Shown here: one piece after another, positions 12,102 through 21,338 of the stretch
How positions within the stretch are numbered: position 1 is the first letter of the stretch
How the letters are laid out: every line of letters begins with the position of its first letter
Source of the DNA: Methylophilales bacterium HTCC2181
Lineage (GTDB): Bacteria > Pseudomonadota > Gammaproteobacteria > Burkholderiales > Methylophilaceae
DNA: 64,000 nucleotides
NCBI GenBank assembly: GCA_000168995.1
Contig: AAUX01000001.1
Coordinates: forward strand, 1 to 64,000
Reading direction: 5' to 3'
Made by a program: the position numbers and the translations under genes
The notes under the pieces: generated by a model
The model's database searches: none
What the model was told of the DNA's origin: nothing
What the model saw: the letters and a program-made list of their open reading frames with translations, nothing else

Positions 12102-12177
12102 TGGCAGGCCAGGAGGGCTTCGAACCCCCAACCCTCGGTTTTGGAGACCGATACTCTACCAATTGAGCTACTGGCCT
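12102..12177 (-). tRNA. tRNA-Trp (anticodon CCA)
   Basis: The minus-strand cloverleaf starts AGGCCAGTAGCTCAATTGG and ends with an encoded CCA. The anticodon stem is TCGGT/ACCGA with loop CTCCAAA, giving anticodon CCA. It lies between tuf and secE and is probably co-transcribed with them. Confidence 0.97.
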
Positions 12178-12189
12178 AGGTATTTAAAT

Positions 12190-13380
12190 TTACTCAACAA
12201 TCTTTACAACAACGCCTGAACCAACGGTTCGGCCACCTTCACGAATCGCAAATCTCAAACCTTCTTCCATAGCGATAGGAGCGATTAGTGTTGCAGTGAT
12301 TGATACGTTATCGCCCGGCATTACCATTTCTGTACCTTCTGGTAAGTCCACTGCGCCTGTTACATCGGTTGTTCTAAAATAGAACTGAGGTCTATAACCA
12401 TTAAAGAATGGAGTATGACGACCGCCTTCATCTTTACTTAAGCAGTAAATTTCAGCTGTGAATTTTGTGTGAGGCTTAATTGAGCCTGGCTTACAAAGTA
12501 CTTGGCCACGTTCCACGTCTTCTCGTTTTGTTCCACGAAGCAACACACCAACGTTATCGCCGGCTCGACCTTCATCAAGCAACTTACGGAACATTTCAAC
12601 GCCTGTACATATGGTTTTTTCTGACGGTTTTAAACCAACAATTTCAATTTCTTCGTTTACTTTAACGATACCTCTTTCGACACGGCCTGTTACCACAGTA
12701 CCTCGACCAGAGATTGAGAACACATCCTCAACTGGCATCAAGAAAGCACCATCAATAGCACGTTGTGGCTCAGGAATGTATGAGTCTAGCGCTTCAGCAA
12801 GTCTAAAGATTGCTGGTTCACCCATTTCTGATTGATCGCCTTCTAATGCTTTTAATGCAGAACCTGTAATGATAGGAATATCATCACCAGGGAAATCATA
12901 TTTACTCAATAATTCACGTACTTCCATTTCAACCAACTCAAGAAGCTCGGCGTCATCAACCATATCGGCTTTGTTGAGGAACACCACCATGTGCGGAACG
13001 CCAACTTGGCGAGACAATAAAATGTGTTCACGCGTCTGAGGCATCGGTCCGTCAGCAGCTGAACACACAAGGATTGCACCATCCATTTGAGCGGCACCGG
13101 TAATCATGTTTTTCACATAATCGGCGTGACCTGGACAATCAACGTGAGCATAATGACGTTTTTCTGTTTCGTATTCTACGTGTGAAGTATTAATAGTAAT
13201 GCCACGTGCTTTTTCTTCAGGAGCAGAATCAATGGTAGCGAAATCTCTAAGATCTCCACCAAATTTCTTAGTTAATACTGATGAAATCGCAGCAGTAAGA
13301 GTAGTTTTACCATGATCAACGTGACCAATAGTTCCTACGTTAACGTGCGGTTTGGTACGCTCAAATTTACCTTTAGCCAT
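12190..13380 (-). CDS. tuf: Elongation factor Tu
   Basis: GTPase that delivers aminoacyl-tRNA to the ribosome; 396 residues, full length. Motifs are G1 GHVDHGKT, G2 [14 protein letters not shown]3 [12 protein letters not shown] and G4 NKADMVDD. The C-terminal beta-barrel domains end in [21 protein letters not shown]-type site precedes the ATG. It sits directly after tRNA-Thr(GGT), as in the tufB locus of E. coli. A second tuf copy is common in proteobacteria but is not in this window. Confidence 0.99.
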   Translation of the reverse strand: MAKGKFERTKPHVNVGTIGHVDHGKTTLTAAISSVLTKKFGGDLRDFATIDSAPEEKARGITINTSHVEYETEKRHYAHVDCPGHADYVKNMITGAAQMDGAILVCSAADGPMPQTREHILLSRQVGVPHMVVFLNKADMVDDAELLELVEMEVRELLSKYDFPGDDIPIITGSALKALEGDQSEMGEPAIFRLAEALDSYIPEPQRAIDGAFLMPVEDVFSISGRGTVVTGRVERGIVKVNEEIEIVGLKPSEKTICTGVEMFRKLLDEGRAGDNVGVLLRGTKREDVERGQVLCKPGSIKPHTKFTAEIYCLSKDEGGRHTPFFNGYRPQFYFRTTDVTGAVDLPEGTEMVMPGDNVSITATLIAPIAMEEGLRFAIREGGRTVGSGVVVKIVE

Positions 13381-13437
13381 AATCTTTTTCCTTTGTTATA
13401 CAACTTTATTTATATTTTAAAATACTCAATACTAAAA

Positions 13438-13512
<75 letters not shown>

Positions 13513-13530
13513 TGATTCAAAAAAAGAATC

Positions 13531-13606
13531 TGGAGCGGGCGACGAGGTTCGAACTCGCGACATTTAGTTTGGAAAACTAATGCTCTACCAACTGAGCTAC
13601 ACCCGC
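13531..13606 (-). tRNA. tRNA-Gly (anticodon TCC)
   Basis: The cloverleaf begins GCGGGTGTAGCTCAGTTGG. The anticodon stem TTAGT/ACTAA has loop TTTCCAA, giving anticodon TCC. CCA is encoded. It is part of the Thr-Tyr-Gly-Thr-tuf run. Confidence 0.97.
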
Positions 13607-13650
13607 ATACCCATACTAAACCCGACAAATAGCAGTAAAAGCCTTTTTAA

Positions 13651-13735
13651 TGGTGGAGGGAGAAGGATTCGAACCTTCGTACTCAGAGAGAACGGATTTA
13701 CAGTCCGTCGCCTTTAACCACTCGGCCACCCCTCC
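13651..13735 (-). tRNA. tRNA-Tyr (anticodon GTA)
   Basis: An 85-base class II tRNA with a long variable arm (TCTCTCTGAGTA region). The anticodon stem ACGGA/TCCGT has loop CTGTAAA, giving anticodon GTA. The acceptor is GGAGGGG paired with TCCCTCC, and CCA is encoded. A strong promoter lies just upstream at 13750-13778. Confidence 0.97.
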
Positions 13736-13749
13736 CAACCGAACCCAAA

Positions 13750-13778
13750 ATTATGGTATGTTAGACAGAATTTGTCAA
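13750..13778 (-). promoter_or_regulatory. Sigma-70 promoter for tRNA-Tyr / tuf transcription unit
   Basis: On the minus strand there is a perfect TTGACA (13773-13778), a 17-base spacer, then CATAAT (13750-13755). Initiation would fall a few bases upstream of mature tRNA-Tyr. This is the closest match to consensus I found in the window. It would drive the tRNA-tuf-secE-nusG run. Confidence 0.85.
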
Positions 13779-13807
13779 TAAAAATAATAGCTTAAATTAA
13801 AAAGATT

Positions 13808-13883
13808 TGGTGCCCTCTGTCGGATTCGAACTGACGACCTACGCATTACAAGTGCGTTGCTCTACCAACTGAGCTAAGAGGGC
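13808..13883 (-). tRNA. tRNA-Thr (anticodon TGT)
   Basis: The cloverleaf begins GCCCTCTTAGCTCAGTTGG. The anticodon stem ACGCA/TGCGT has loop CTTGTAA, giving anticodon TGT. CCA is encoded. It lies upstream of the internal promoter at 13750-13778, so it must be served by a separate promoter or by read-through from sspB. Confidence 0.97.
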
Positions 13884-13936
13884 TATAAAAAAGAATGTAA
13901 CTATATCAAATTTTTATTCTTTGGCGATAAATATTT

Positions 13937-14326
13937 TTATTTTACCAACCTCAAATGGCTTTTTTTTAACTTGTTAGCTCCGCTTAACTCTTTTATGTCG
14001 TCTTTGTTAGTACTTAAATTTTGTTTTACTTTAAAGTGTAGGCCCTCATTATTCTCAGCAGCATAAATAGACTTTATTGACTCAATTGGGACAATTACTG
14101 CCTCATTAACACCTGAAAATCTTGCTGAAAAGGTTATGAGTTCGTTACTAATAACCAGCTTAGCAACAGACGATGGGGATATATTTAATACTATCTCATT
14201 GCTTTTAACATTAGTTCTTGGAACTGTAACTGTGTGATTCACATCGGCAATAATATAGGGTGTGTATCCAGCATCAACACACCAATCATAAATTGCTCTT
14301 ATCAAATAAGGTTTTGTAGATTCCAT
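13937..14326 (-). CDS. sspB: ClpXP protease specificity-enhancing factor SspB
   Basis: Adaptor that tethers ssrA-tagged proteins to ClpX; 129 residues. The folded substrate-binding domain covers about residues 1-110 (KPYLIRAIYDWCVDAGYTPYI at the N-terminus). A flexible tail ends in HLRLVK, matching the ClpX-binding XB motif. E. coli SspB is longer because of a longer linker. The gene follows sspA by nine bases, and the pair follows petABC, as in many betaproteobacteria. Confidence 0.95.
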   Translation of the reverse strand: MESTKPYLIRAIYDWCVDAGYTPYIIADVNHTVTVPRTNVKSNEIVLNISPSSVAKLVISNELITFSARFSGVNEAVIVPIESIKSIYAAENNEGLHFKVKQNLSTNKDDIKELSGANKLKKSHLRLVK

Positions 14327-14335
14327 TTATACTAA

Positions 14336-14935
14336 TTAGGAGCGCATAGCTTTTTCCGCAGGAGACATAGCTTCATCAAACAACGGCCTATCAAATATTT
14401 TATTCGCATATTGTAGCAAAGGTGCGCAACTAGATGGAAGCTTAATACTGTAATGATCCAATCTCCATAAAAGAGGTGCAATAGCAACATCCAGCATTGA
14501 ATACTCTTCATGAAGTAAGTACGGCTGTTTGCCTAATATTGGGCTTATCTGTATCAACACATCAGTCACTACTTTTCTCGCTGCATCCACTTTTGACTTT
14601 TCATTAGATTCTAAATCATGCATATGGACGAAAAGTTGGTTTTCAAAGTCTTTTAAAAATAATCTTGCTCGCGCTCTCATTACCGGATCAGGTGGCATTA
14701 ATTGTGGGTGAGGAAACCTCTCATCTATATATTCATTAATAATGTTTGCATCAGTAAGCACCAAATCACGTTCCACCAAAACAGGGGAGTCTGAATATGG
14801 GCTTAAAATAGCAAGGTCTTCTGGTTTATTGGTTAAATCAACATCAATAACTTCAAAGTCCATGCCCTTTTCAAAAAGAACAATACGACATCTATGGCTA
14901 AATGGATCTACAGAGTTTGAGTATAATTTCATCAT
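14336..14935 (-). CDS. sspA: Stringent starvation protein A (GST-fold RNA polymerase-associated protein)
   Basis: A glutathione-S-transferase fold protein (thioredoxin-like domain residues 1-80, helical domain after) that binds RNA polymerase in related bacteria; 199 residues. The conserved surface motif FPHPQLMP near residue 75, important for SspA function, is intact. Two ATGs in tandem (14935 and 14932) could start it. Only three bases separate it from petC, so a stress regulator is read from the bc1 transcript. Confidence 0.93.
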   Translation of the reverse strand: MMKLYSNSVDPFSHRCRIVLFEKGMDFEVIDVDLTNKPEDLAILSPYSDSPVLVERDLVLTDANIINEYIDERFPHPQLMPPDPVMRARARLFLKDFENQLFVHMHDLESNEKSKVDAARKVVTDVLIQISPILGKQPYLLHEEYSMLDVAIAPLLWRLDHYSIKLPSSCAPLLQYANKIFDRPLFDEAMSPAEKAMRS

Positions 14936-14938
14936 AAT

Positions 14939-15637
14939 TTATTTAATATCCTTCCAATATTCCTTTTTAAGGTTAATTGCTAAAACTAACAGCAATAAAA
15001 GAAATGCGAGCACATAGTAACCTATTTGTTTTCTTTTTTGTTGATTAGGTTCCGCCATAAAAACCATATAGTTGGTGATATCTCCAACAAACTGATTGTA
15101 GTCTTTGGTAGATAATTTTCCTGGTACTTTTAAGGATAACTTTTTTGTCTTTTGATCAAGAATTTGCTCGCCTTGAAGCTCCCATAATATATGTGGCATA
15201 GCTGAATTCTTGTAAACGGCATTATTCCAACCCATTTCTCGAGATGGATCTCTATAAAAACTTCTAAGGTAACTGTATATCCAGTCTGCGCCTCTGGATC
15301 TTGCGGTAACAGTCAGATTTGGTGGTGGTGCCCCAAACCATTTTTTTGCATCTACCGCGTCCATAGAAATACTCATGGGATTACCAATTTTGTCTGAAGT
15401 AAAAAGTAGGTCTTTCTTAATTGTCTCCTCGCTTAGACCAATTAATTGTAATTGGTTATAGCGCATATAGCTTGCGCTATGGCAATTTAAGCAATAGTTT
15501 ACAAAATTCCTAGCTCCTCGCTGCAGTGATTTTTTATCTTCAAGGTTAACTGGTGCCTTTAAAAGTTGAATATCGCCTGCACCTAAGGACAAGTGACTAG
15601 TGATTAATAAACATATAACGAGTATTAACTTTTTCAT
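14939..15637 (-). CDS. petC: Cytochrome c1 subunit of the bc1 complex
   Basis: Carries electrons from the Rieske centre to soluble cytochrome c; 232 residues. It has a signal peptide (about residues 1-20), heme motif C49-L-N-C52-H53 and a candidate axial-Met region SAMPHILWELQG. A C-terminal membrane anchor (about residues 203-223) is followed by basic residues. Its ATG overlaps the petB stop by four bases (ATGA), so it is translationally coupled to cytochrome b. Confidence 0.97.
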   Translation of the reverse strand: MKKLILVICLLITSHLSLGAGDIQLLKAPVNLEDKKSLQRGARNFVNYCLNCHSASYMRYNQLQLIGLSEETIKKDLLFTSDKIGNPMSISMDAVDAKKWFGAPPPNLTVTARSRGADWIYSYLRSFYRDPSREMGWNNAVYKNSAMPHILWELQGEQILDQKTKKLSLKVPGKLSTKDYNQFVGDITNYMVFMAEPNQQKRKQIGYYVLAFLLLLLVLAINLKKEYWKDIK

Positions 15638-16929
15638 GGCATGGTTACCCTGTTTGGAACCTTCTTAGTCTTATCTTTTTTACTGTAATAAGGCATAAAA
15701 ATAAAAAATGAGAAATAAATTGCCGTAAAAATTCTAGCAACGAAGGTGGCTACATCACCTCCTCCTAATAACGGTAATAAACTATTGAATTGACCCCAAA
15801 TATTCGAAGGGACTGTTCCCAAATAGCCAAGAACAAAAAAACTTAACACAAACGCAGTTAGCCATTTTTTATAAAGCAAACCTTTGTATCGAATTGATCT
15901 AACCGGGCTCTTATCAAGCCAGGGAACTAAGAAAAAAATCATCACAGATAGGCCCATAGCTGCAACGCCTGGAAATTGGCTGTTTAGAATAGGCGGTACA
16001 GCACGAAGAATTGAGTAAAATGGGGTGAAGTACCAAACCGGCGCTATGTGATCAGGGGTTACTAAAGGATTGGCTGGGACGAAATTATTATGCTCTAAGA
16101 AATACCCGCCCATTTCAGGAGCAAAAAATACAATAGATGCAAAAACAATCAAGAAAACAGATAAACCAATCAAATCCTTAACTGTGTAATAAGGATGAAA
16201 TGGAATACCATCAAGAGGAATTCCAGTCTTTTTATCCTTCACAGCTTTAATCTCCACACCATCTGGATTATTTGAACCAACCTCATGAAGAGCAATTAAA
16301 TGCCCAAAAATCAAACCAGCTAAGGCAAGGGGGAGAGCGATCACGTGAAATGCAAAAAAACGATTTAAGGTTGCGTCTGAAACTAGATAGTCTCCTCGAA
16401 CCCATTCAGCTAAATCTGGCCCGATAAACGGAATGGTTGCAAACAAGTTTACAATTACCTGAGCGCCCCAATAAGACATCTGACCCCATGGTAATAAATA
16501 TCCAAAAAAAGCTTCGGCCATTAATAGAAGAAAAATTAGAACTCCAAATAACCACAATAATTCACGTGGCTTTTTATATGATCCATACATTAACCCTTTA
16601 AACATATGGAGGTAAATGACTACAAAAAACAAGGAAGCTCCAGTTGAATGCAAATAGCGTATGAGCCACCCAAATGATACGTCACGCATAATATATTCCA
16701 CAGATGCAAAAGCTAAAGCAGCATCAGGCTTGTAATGCATTGTTAGAAAAATTCCTGTTAGTATTTGCATCACAAAAACAAACAACGCCAAAGCCCCAAA
16801 GAAGTACCAGAAATTAAAATTTTTGGGTGCGTAATATTCCGTTAAGTGATTTTTTATAAATGATGAAAGGGGAAACCTTTCATCTATCCACCCTATCAAA
16901 CCGGTTGTTTCATTCTTATTGTTTGGCAT
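15634..16929 (-). CDS. petB: Cytochrome b subunit of the bc1 complex
   Basis: Integral membrane subunit with both hemes b and the Qo and Qi quinone sites. I start it at ATG 16927-16929 (MPNNKNETTG), giving 431 residues. An in-frame ATG at 16977 lies inside petA and would add an unlikely basic extension. Heme-ligand regions include RYLHSTGAS with YLHMFKGL, and AFHVIALP with GHLIALHEVG. The Qo motif reads PVWY at residues 297-300 instead of PEWY. The gene follows petA with one base between stop and start. Confidence 0.97.
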   Translation of the reverse strand: MPNNKNETTGLIGWIDERFPLSSFIKNHLTEYYAPKNFNFWYFFGALALFVFVMQILTGIFLTMHYKPDAALAFASVEYIMRDVSFGWLIRYLHSTGASLFFVVIYLHMFKGLMYGSYKKPRELLWLFGVLIFLLLMAEAFFGYLLPWGQMSYWGAQVIVNLFATIPFIGPDLAEWVRGDYLVSDATLNRFFAFHVIALPLALAGLIFGHLIALHEVGSNNPDGVEIKAVKDKKTGIPLDGIPFHPYYTVKDLIGLSVFLIVFASIVFFAPEMGGYFLEHNNFVPANPLVTPDHIAPVWYFTPFYSILRAVPPILNSQFPGVAAMGLSVMIFFLVPWLDKSPVRSIRYKGLLYKKWLTAFVLSFFVLGYLGTVPSNIWGQFNSLLPLLGGGDVATFVARIFTAIYFSFFIFMPYYSKKDKTKKVPNRVTMP

Positions 16930-16930
16930 T

Positions 16931-17533
16931 CTAAGCTTTTTCCTCTTGATCTTCACCAATAACAATGGTGTTGTCATCTAAATATTTGTGGGGCGGAACA
17001 ACAAGGTTAGTTGGTGCTGGGGATCCTTTATAAACTCTCCCAGCTAAGTCAAATTTTGAGCCGTGGCACGGGCAAAAAAATCCACCCTCCCATTCAGCTC
17101 CCATATCACCTTTTTTATCTAGCTTTGGGGAAGGTGAGCAGCCTAAGTGTGTGCATATACCCACTACCACTAAAACATTTGATTTGATCGACCTAGTGGC
17201 ATTCTGGCAATACTTTGGTTGTTGGGATACTACCTTTAGGTCGGGGTCTGACAGATTGTTTGAATTTGCTTCCAAGGATAGTAACATGCCCTTAGATCGA
17301 TTTAAAATCCATACCGGTTGTCCGCGCCATTCAGTCGTTTTTATTTGTCCAGGACTAACTGAGCTCACATCAAACTCAACAGGGGCACCTGCAGCTTTTG
17401 CTTTTTCACTTGGAAGCATGCTTGAAACAAATGGTACACCTAAAGCAGTGGCGCCAATAGCACCAGTGACCGATGTTGCATTCAATAAAAACTTCCTGCG
17501 ATTGAGGTCAATCTTTTTGTTGCCATTTGCCAT
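16931..17533 (-). CDS. petA: Rieske iron-sulfur subunit of the bc1 complex
   Basis: Oxidises quinol at the Qo site and passes an electron to cytochrome c1; 200 residues. The twin-arginine signal NRRKFL at residues 11-16 precedes a hydrophobic anchor. The [2Fe-2S] ligands are C127 and H129 (box CTHLGC) and C154 and H157 (box CPCH), with C132/C156 forming the stabilising disulfide. It is likely exported by the tatABC genes directly upstream. An extended -10 promoter lies in the 95-base gap before it. Confidence 0.97.
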   Translation of the reverse strand: MANGNKKIDLNRRKFLLNATSVTGAIGATALGVPFVSSMLPSEKAKAAGAPVEFDVSSVSPGQIKTTEWRGQPVWILNRSKGMLLSLEANSNNLSDPDLKVVSQQPKYCQNATRSIKSNVLVVVGICTHLGCSPSPKLDKKGDMGAEWEGGFFCPCHGSKFDLAGRVYKGSPAPTNLVVPPHKYLDDNTIVIGEDQEEKA

Positions 17534-17602
17534 GAAAAAAATCCTATATTTAGTAAGGTATTGAGAGGGTTATGTTTAAGTTATAACTTTTAAATGGTGC
17601 AT

Positions 17603-17611
17603 ATTATACCA
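17603..17611 (-). promoter_or_regulatory. Extended -10 promoter upstream of petABC
   Basis: The minus strand reads TGGTATAAT, a perfect TATAAT (17603-17608) preceded by the TGn extension. No good -35 is present, which is typical of extended -10 promoters. Transcription would start about 60 bases before petA and just after the tatC stop, giving petABC-sspAB its own promoter. Confidence 0.6.
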
Positions 17612-17628
17612 AAACAGACAGCTCTAAA

Positions 17629-18345
17629 TCATCTTAGTTTTATTTTTTTTGAAAGAAAAATTCCAATTTCATACAAAAAATATACTGGCAAAGCAAGGAG
17701 AACTTGAGAAAGTATATCTGGTGGGGTAAAAATGGCTCCAAAGACAAAAGAAAAAGCAAGAAAATACGATCGGCTTTTCTGAAATACAGTAATTTCTACC
17801 CAACCAAATTTTACCAATGAGATTATTAATAAGGGTATTTGAAATGCTAGACCAAAAGCTATAAACAGGGCAATTATCATGTCCAAATAACTAGAAATAT
17901 CAATCATTAAATCTACGTCATCAGGAGTCATCAAAACGAAAAAATGAAAAATTACAGGGAAAACAATAAAATAAACAAAGCCAGCTGCCAACATGAACAA
18001 TAAAAAGGAAAAGAAAAAGATGAAAGAGGTGAATACCTTTTCATTCTTATACAAGCCTGGTGAAATAAACTTCCATAACTGATAAAACGTTATTGGGTAG
18101 GAAGCTATAAAAGCTACTAAAGCTGTAATTTTTAATGGAATGAGAAATGTTGCCGAAAGTTTAGTGCTTATCATTGACCCATTTAATACTGCAAGCTCTT
18201 CTAGCAGCGGTAGCGCAAAAAAATGGTACATATCATTTGCGAATGGGGTTAATGCTGCAAACGTAACTACAAATATTAGTAAAGCCTTTATTAAAGACGA
18301 TCTTAGCTCTAACAACTGCTCAAAAAAGTTTTTTTTAATATTCAA
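17629..18345 (-). CDS. tatC: Sec-independent protein translocase TatC
   Basis: Twin-arginine signal receptor of the Tat system; 238 residues with six predicted membrane helices. The N-terminal region FFEQLLELRSSLIK is the conserved cytosolic signal-binding segment. A YPITFYQLWKFISPGLYKNEK loop follows helix 2. The start is TTG at 18343-18345, overlapping the tatB stop as TTGA. It is a little shorter than E. coli TatC (258). Confidence 0.96.
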   Translation of the reverse strand: MNIKKNFFEQLLELRSSLIKALLIFVVTFAALTPFANDMYHFFALPLLEELAVLNGSMISTKLSATFLIPLKITALVAFIASYPITFYQLWKFISPGLYKNEKVFTSFIFFFSFLLFMLAAGFVYFIVFPVIFHFFVLMTPDDVDLMIDISSYLDMIIALFIAFGLAFQIPLLIISLVKFGWVEITVFQKSRSYFLAFSFVFGAIFTPPDILSQVLLALPVYFLYEIGIFLSKKIKLR

Positions 18346-18563
18346 TTGTTTTTTGATCTGCGTTTTATTTCTTTTTCAATACTTTTTAGCTCTTTAAACC
18401 TTTCCTCAGTATCTATTTCATTTTTTATCTCGAGAAAGAAATTTTTAATTTTTTGTGAAACTTTTCCTAAAGTCCGAGCAAGGGTAGGTAAGTTTTTTGG
18501 GGCAACAAAAATTATAATAGCCATAGTAATTATAATCAGTTCTGCAATTGAAATATCAAACAT
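18342..18563 (-). CDS. tatB: Sec-independent protein translocase TatB
   Basis: A 73-residue protein with one N-terminal membrane helix (MFDISIAELIIITMAIIIF), the hinge APKNLPTLARTLGK and a short charged helix. It has TatB form because of the MFDI start and its place between tatA and tatC, but it is less than half the E. coli length (171). The long C-terminal tail is missing, which agrees with compaction. Confidence 0.93.
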   Translation of the reverse strand: MFDISIAELIIITMAIIIFVAPKNLPTLARTLGKVSQKIKNFFLEIKNEIDTEERFKELKSIEKEIKRRSKNN

Positions 18564-18570
18564 AGTTTAA

Positions 18571-18747
18571 TTATTTTTTATTACCAGAGCTTTTCTTTTT
18601 TACTATAGATTTCTTTTCCGAGCTTACTCCATCCTTAAAATTTTTGACAGCTGCACCCAGATCGCTACCTATACTTTTCAACCTTCCGGCACCAAATAAT
18701 ACCAAGACAATTCCCAAAACAATCAATAACTCCCAAATACCTGGCAT
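18571..18747 (-). CDS. tatA: Sec-independent protein translocase TatA (very short)
   Basis: A 58-codon gene, too short for many gene callers. It has ATG at 18745-18747, a GGGAG ribosome binding site just upstream and stop at 18571. The translation begins [20 protein letters not shown]: one membrane helix, then the F-G-A-x-R/K-L hinge and amphipathic helix ([19 protein letters not shown]), then a lysine-rich tail. This is the standard TatA design at minimum length. It lies seven bases upstream of tatB. Confidence 0.95.
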   Translation of the reverse strand: MPGIWELLIVLGIVLVLFGAGRLKSIGSDLGAAVKNFKDGVSSEKKSIVKKKSSGNKK

Positions 18748-18758
18748 ATCAATCTCCC

Positions 18759-19094
18759 TTATATTTTAACTAAATGCTCACTTCCACCGTACATATGAAA
18801 ATGTATATGAAAAACTTCCTGACCACCTTCTTTTCCTGTATTTATCATTGTTCTAAAACCTTTTAAGCCATTGTTTTTTGCTAACTTGGGGGCAAGTAAA
18901 AGCATTTTTGAAATTACATCACTATGCTTTGTTTCGCAGGTCAAAAGACTGTCAATATGCTCTTTTGGAATAATTAAAATGTGCACCTTGTCTATTGGAT
19001 TGATATCGTTAAAGGCCAACAACTCTTCATCCTCATAAACTATAGAAGAAGGGACTTCTTTACTTACTATCTTACAAAAAATACAATTGTTCAT
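18759..19094 (-). CDS. HIT-family purine nucleoside phosphoramidase (HinT-like)
   Basis: A 111-residue histidine-triad hydrolase that cleaves AMP-lysine or AMP-NH2 type substrates in characterised HinT proteins. The N-terminal [10 protein letters not shown] could bind zinc. The catalytic triad motif is [10 protein letters not shown]. It sits between hisE and tatA in the long minus-strand run, as in many betaproteobacteria. The physiological substrate is unknown. Confidence 0.93.
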   Translation of the reverse strand: MNNCIFCKIVSKEVPSSIVYEDEELLAFNDINPIDKVHILIIPKEHIDSLLTCETKHSDVISKMLLLAPKLAKNNGLKGFRTMINTGKEGGQEVFHIHFHMYGGSEHLVKI

Positions 19095-19120
19095 AACAAA
19101 GTCACTTTAAATTTTTATTT

Positions 19121-19438
19121 TTACTTCCTGTTACTTTTCTCTTCTATCCCGGAAGTTCCTTCCCTTCGCTTTAATTCAACAATAACATCATTCACGGATA
19201 GATTTTTTTGCGAAAGAAGAACTAAGCAATGAAACCATAGGTCTGCAATTTCATGAATTATTTCATTATTATCATCTGATTTTGCAGCAATAATTGTTTC
19301 CGACGCCTCTTCTCCAATCTTTTTTAAAATCTCATTCAAACCTTTTTTATGTAATAGGGCTGTATAGGAAAGATTTGGGTCACTATTTTTTTTAGACTTA
19401 ATAGTATTTAATAAATTTTCTAGGTACTCATTTGTCAT
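19121..19438 (-). CDS. hisE: Phosphoribosyl-ATP pyrophosphatase
   Basis: Second step of histidine synthesis, hydrolysing PR-ATP to PR-AMP; 105 residues of the MazG-like all-alpha fold with the metal-binding motif GEEASETIIAAK. It is separate from hisI, whereas E. coli has a fused HisIE. Its ATG overlaps the hisI stop (ATGA), so the two are coupled. Confidence 0.95.
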   Translation of the reverse strand: MTNEYLENLLNTIKSKKNSDPNLSYTALLHKKGLNEILKKIGEEASETIIAAKSDDNNEIIHEIADLWFHCLVLLSQKNLSVNDVIVELKRREGTSGIEEKSNRK

Positions 19439-19833
19439 GTTTTTTTCTCATACATATCATTTGGATCTTTAATAACCTTATCTTTGATCTCAATCTCATT
19501 ATTAAGAATATTGATTCGCTTAAAAAAGCAGCTCACTCGGCCAGTATGGCAACTTATTCCACCCTCTTGTTTTATTATTAACAAAAGAACGTCGTTGTCG
19601 CAATCCAAATATATCTCTTCTATAAGTTGATAGTTTTGAGACTCTTCACCCTTCATCCATAATTTTTTTCTTGATCTAGACCAATAAATTGCTCTTTTAT
19701 GCTCCAATGAGCTCTCAAGACTTTCCCTGTTCATCCAAGCAAACATAACGACTCTTTTAGATTTCGACTCCTGAACAACTACTGGTAGGAGCCCGTCTTC
19801 ATTCCATACGATACTGTCAATCCACTCGCTCAT
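19435..19833 (-). CDS. hisI: Phosphoribosyl-AMP cyclohydrolase
   Basis: Third step of histidine synthesis, opening the adenine ring of PR-AMP; 132 residues. Metal sites are seen in [11 protein letters not shown] and [10 protein letters not shown]. It is a stand-alone enzyme. The start overlaps the hisF stop (ATGA) and the stop overlaps the hisE start. Confidence 0.96.
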   Translation of the reverse strand: MSEWIDSIVWNEDGLLPVVVQESKSKRVVMFAWMNRESLESSLEHKRAIYWSRSRKKLWMKGEESQNYQLIEEIYLDCDNDVLLLIIKQEGGISCHTGRVSCFFKRINILNNEIEIKDKVIKDPNDMYEKKT

Positions 19834-20588
19834 AATCTAATTTGAATATTATTTTTAGCCATATAATCTTTTGCTTCTTGTATTTGATATTCTCCATAAT
19901 GAAAAATACTTGCCGCGAGAACGGCATCTGCACCACCTACTTTGACACCATCTACCAAATGCTGCAAATTACCTACGCCTCCAGATGCAATAATTGGAAC
20001 ATCAACTTTTTCTGAGATAAATTTATTAAGCTCGTTATCGAACCCTGTTTTTGTTCCATCTTTATCCATACTTGTAATGAGTAGCTCACCCGCTCCCAAA
20101 GAGACCATTTTCTCAGCCCACATAATGGCATCAATTCCAGTGGCATTTCGACCCCCATGAGTAAATACCTCCCAATGGTTATCCACTTTTTTTGCATCTA
20201 TTGCTACTACTATTGCCTGAGACCCAAACCTTGCTGAGGATTCTGCCACTAAATCTGGATTGTTGATAGCTGAAGTATTAATACCAACTTTATCAGCGCC
20301 AGCATTTAGAAGATTTCTTATGTCATCACAAGACCTTACTCCCCCTCCAACAGTTAAAGGGATAAAAATTTGTTTGGCAACTTTTTCTATGATGTCAAAT
20401 ATGAGACCTCTGTTATCCGAGCTTGCTGTTATATCAAGAAAAGTTATTTCGTCTGCACCTTGCTCATTATACTGCTTAGCTATTTCAACTGGATCCCCTG
20501 CATCTTTAAGTTCAACAAAGTTGATCCCTTTCACTACCCGCCCATCGGTAACATCAAGACAAGGAATTATCCTTTTAGCTACAGTCAT
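19830..20588 (-). CDS. hisF: Imidazole glycerol phosphate synthase, cyclase subunit
   Basis: With HisH makes imidazole glycerol phosphate and AICAR; a (beta-alpha)8 barrel of 252 residues. The N-terminal catalytic Asp lies in [12 protein letters not shown]. The second catalytic Asp is in [12 protein letters not shown]. Phosphate-binding glycines occur in TVGGGVRS and IASGGVGN. It lies two bases after hisA. Confidence 0.97.
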   Translation of the reverse strand: MTVAKRIIPCLDVTDGRVVKGINFVELKDAGDPVEIAKQYNEQGADEITFLDITASSDNRGLIFDIIEKVAKQIFIPLTVGGGVRSCDDIRNLLNAGADKVGINTSAINNPDLVAESSARFGSQAIVVAIDAKKVDNHWEVFTHGGRNATGIDAIMWAEKMVSLGAGELLITSMDKDGTKTGFDNELNKFISEKVDVPIIASGGVGNLQHLVDGVKVGGADAVLAASIFHYGEYQIQEAKDYMAKNNIQIRL

Positions 20589-20590
20589 GG

Positions 20591-21331
20591 TTATCCAGTT
20601 AGCTCTTGAGCCAGCTGTTGCGCTGCTTTAAAATCTAATATTCCTTCATAAATTGCTGTACCAGTAATAACTCCCCGGATACCAATATTTGCAACTTCGC
20701 ACAAAGCCTTAATATCATCAATATTGGAAACCCCTCCACTTGCTACCACTGGAATTCTTAATGCCTCAGATAGCCTTACAGTTGCCTCAATATTAACTCC
20801 AGACAACATGCCATCTCTTCCAATATCTGTATATATTATTGATTCGACACCATACTCTTCAAACTTTTTAGCTAAATCAATAACGTTATGCCCAGTCAAT
20901 TTTGCCCAGCCATTAATTGCAACATCTCCATCTTTTGCATCTAAACCAACAATAACTTGTCCCGGATATGCAAAACAGGCTTCATGTAAAAATCCTGGGT
21001 GAGTCACAGCTGCTGTACCAATAATGACTGAATCAACGCCGCTATTAATAAACCTTTCAACTGTATCTAAATTTCTGATACCTCCACCTAGCTGGATTGG
21101 AATCTCATTTCCAACCTCAGAAACAATAGCTTTTATTGCCCCTTCATTTATTGGCTTTCCAGCGAATGCTCCATCAAGGTCAACCAAATGAAGTCTTTTA
21201 GCCCCCAAATCTACCCACTTTCTTGCCATTTCAGCAGGATTTTCTGAAAAAATAGTAGATTGATTCATTAAGCCTTGCTTTAAACGAACACATCTACCTT
21301 CCTTTAAGTCTATTGCTGGAATTATTAACAT
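20591..21331 (-). CDS. hisA: ProFAR isomerase (HisA)
   Basis: Amadori isomerase of histidine synthesis; a 246-residue barrel paralogous to HisF. The catalytic Asp is in [16 protein letters not shown] and the acid Asp in [12 protein letters not shown]. The half-barrel symmetry is visible in the repeated glycine-rich phosphate sites QLGGGIRN and VASGGVSN. It is encoded between hisH and hisF. Confidence 0.97.
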   Translation of the reverse strand: MLIIPAIDLKEGRCVRLKQGLMNQSTIFSENPAEMARKWVDLGAKRLHLVDLDGAFAGKPINEGAIKAIVSEVGNEIPIQLGGGIRNLDTVERFINSGVDSVIIGTAAVTHPGFLHEACFAYPGQVIVGLDAKDGDVAINGWAKLTGHNVIDLAKKFEEYGVESIIYTDIGRDGMLSGVNIEATVRLSEALRIPVVASGGVSNIDDIKALCEVANIGIRGVITGTAIYEGILDFKAAQQLAQELTG

Positions 21332-21338
21332 AATGTAA

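Noticed and set aside
15634-16977. Longer petB starting at 16977
   Set aside because: The extra 16 residues would lie inside petA in another frame and do not resemble cytochrome b; ATG 16929 is preferred.
17151-17564. Plus-strand open frame of 137 codons opposite petA
   Set aside because: Shadow of the Rieske gene; no start signal and an unlikely composition.
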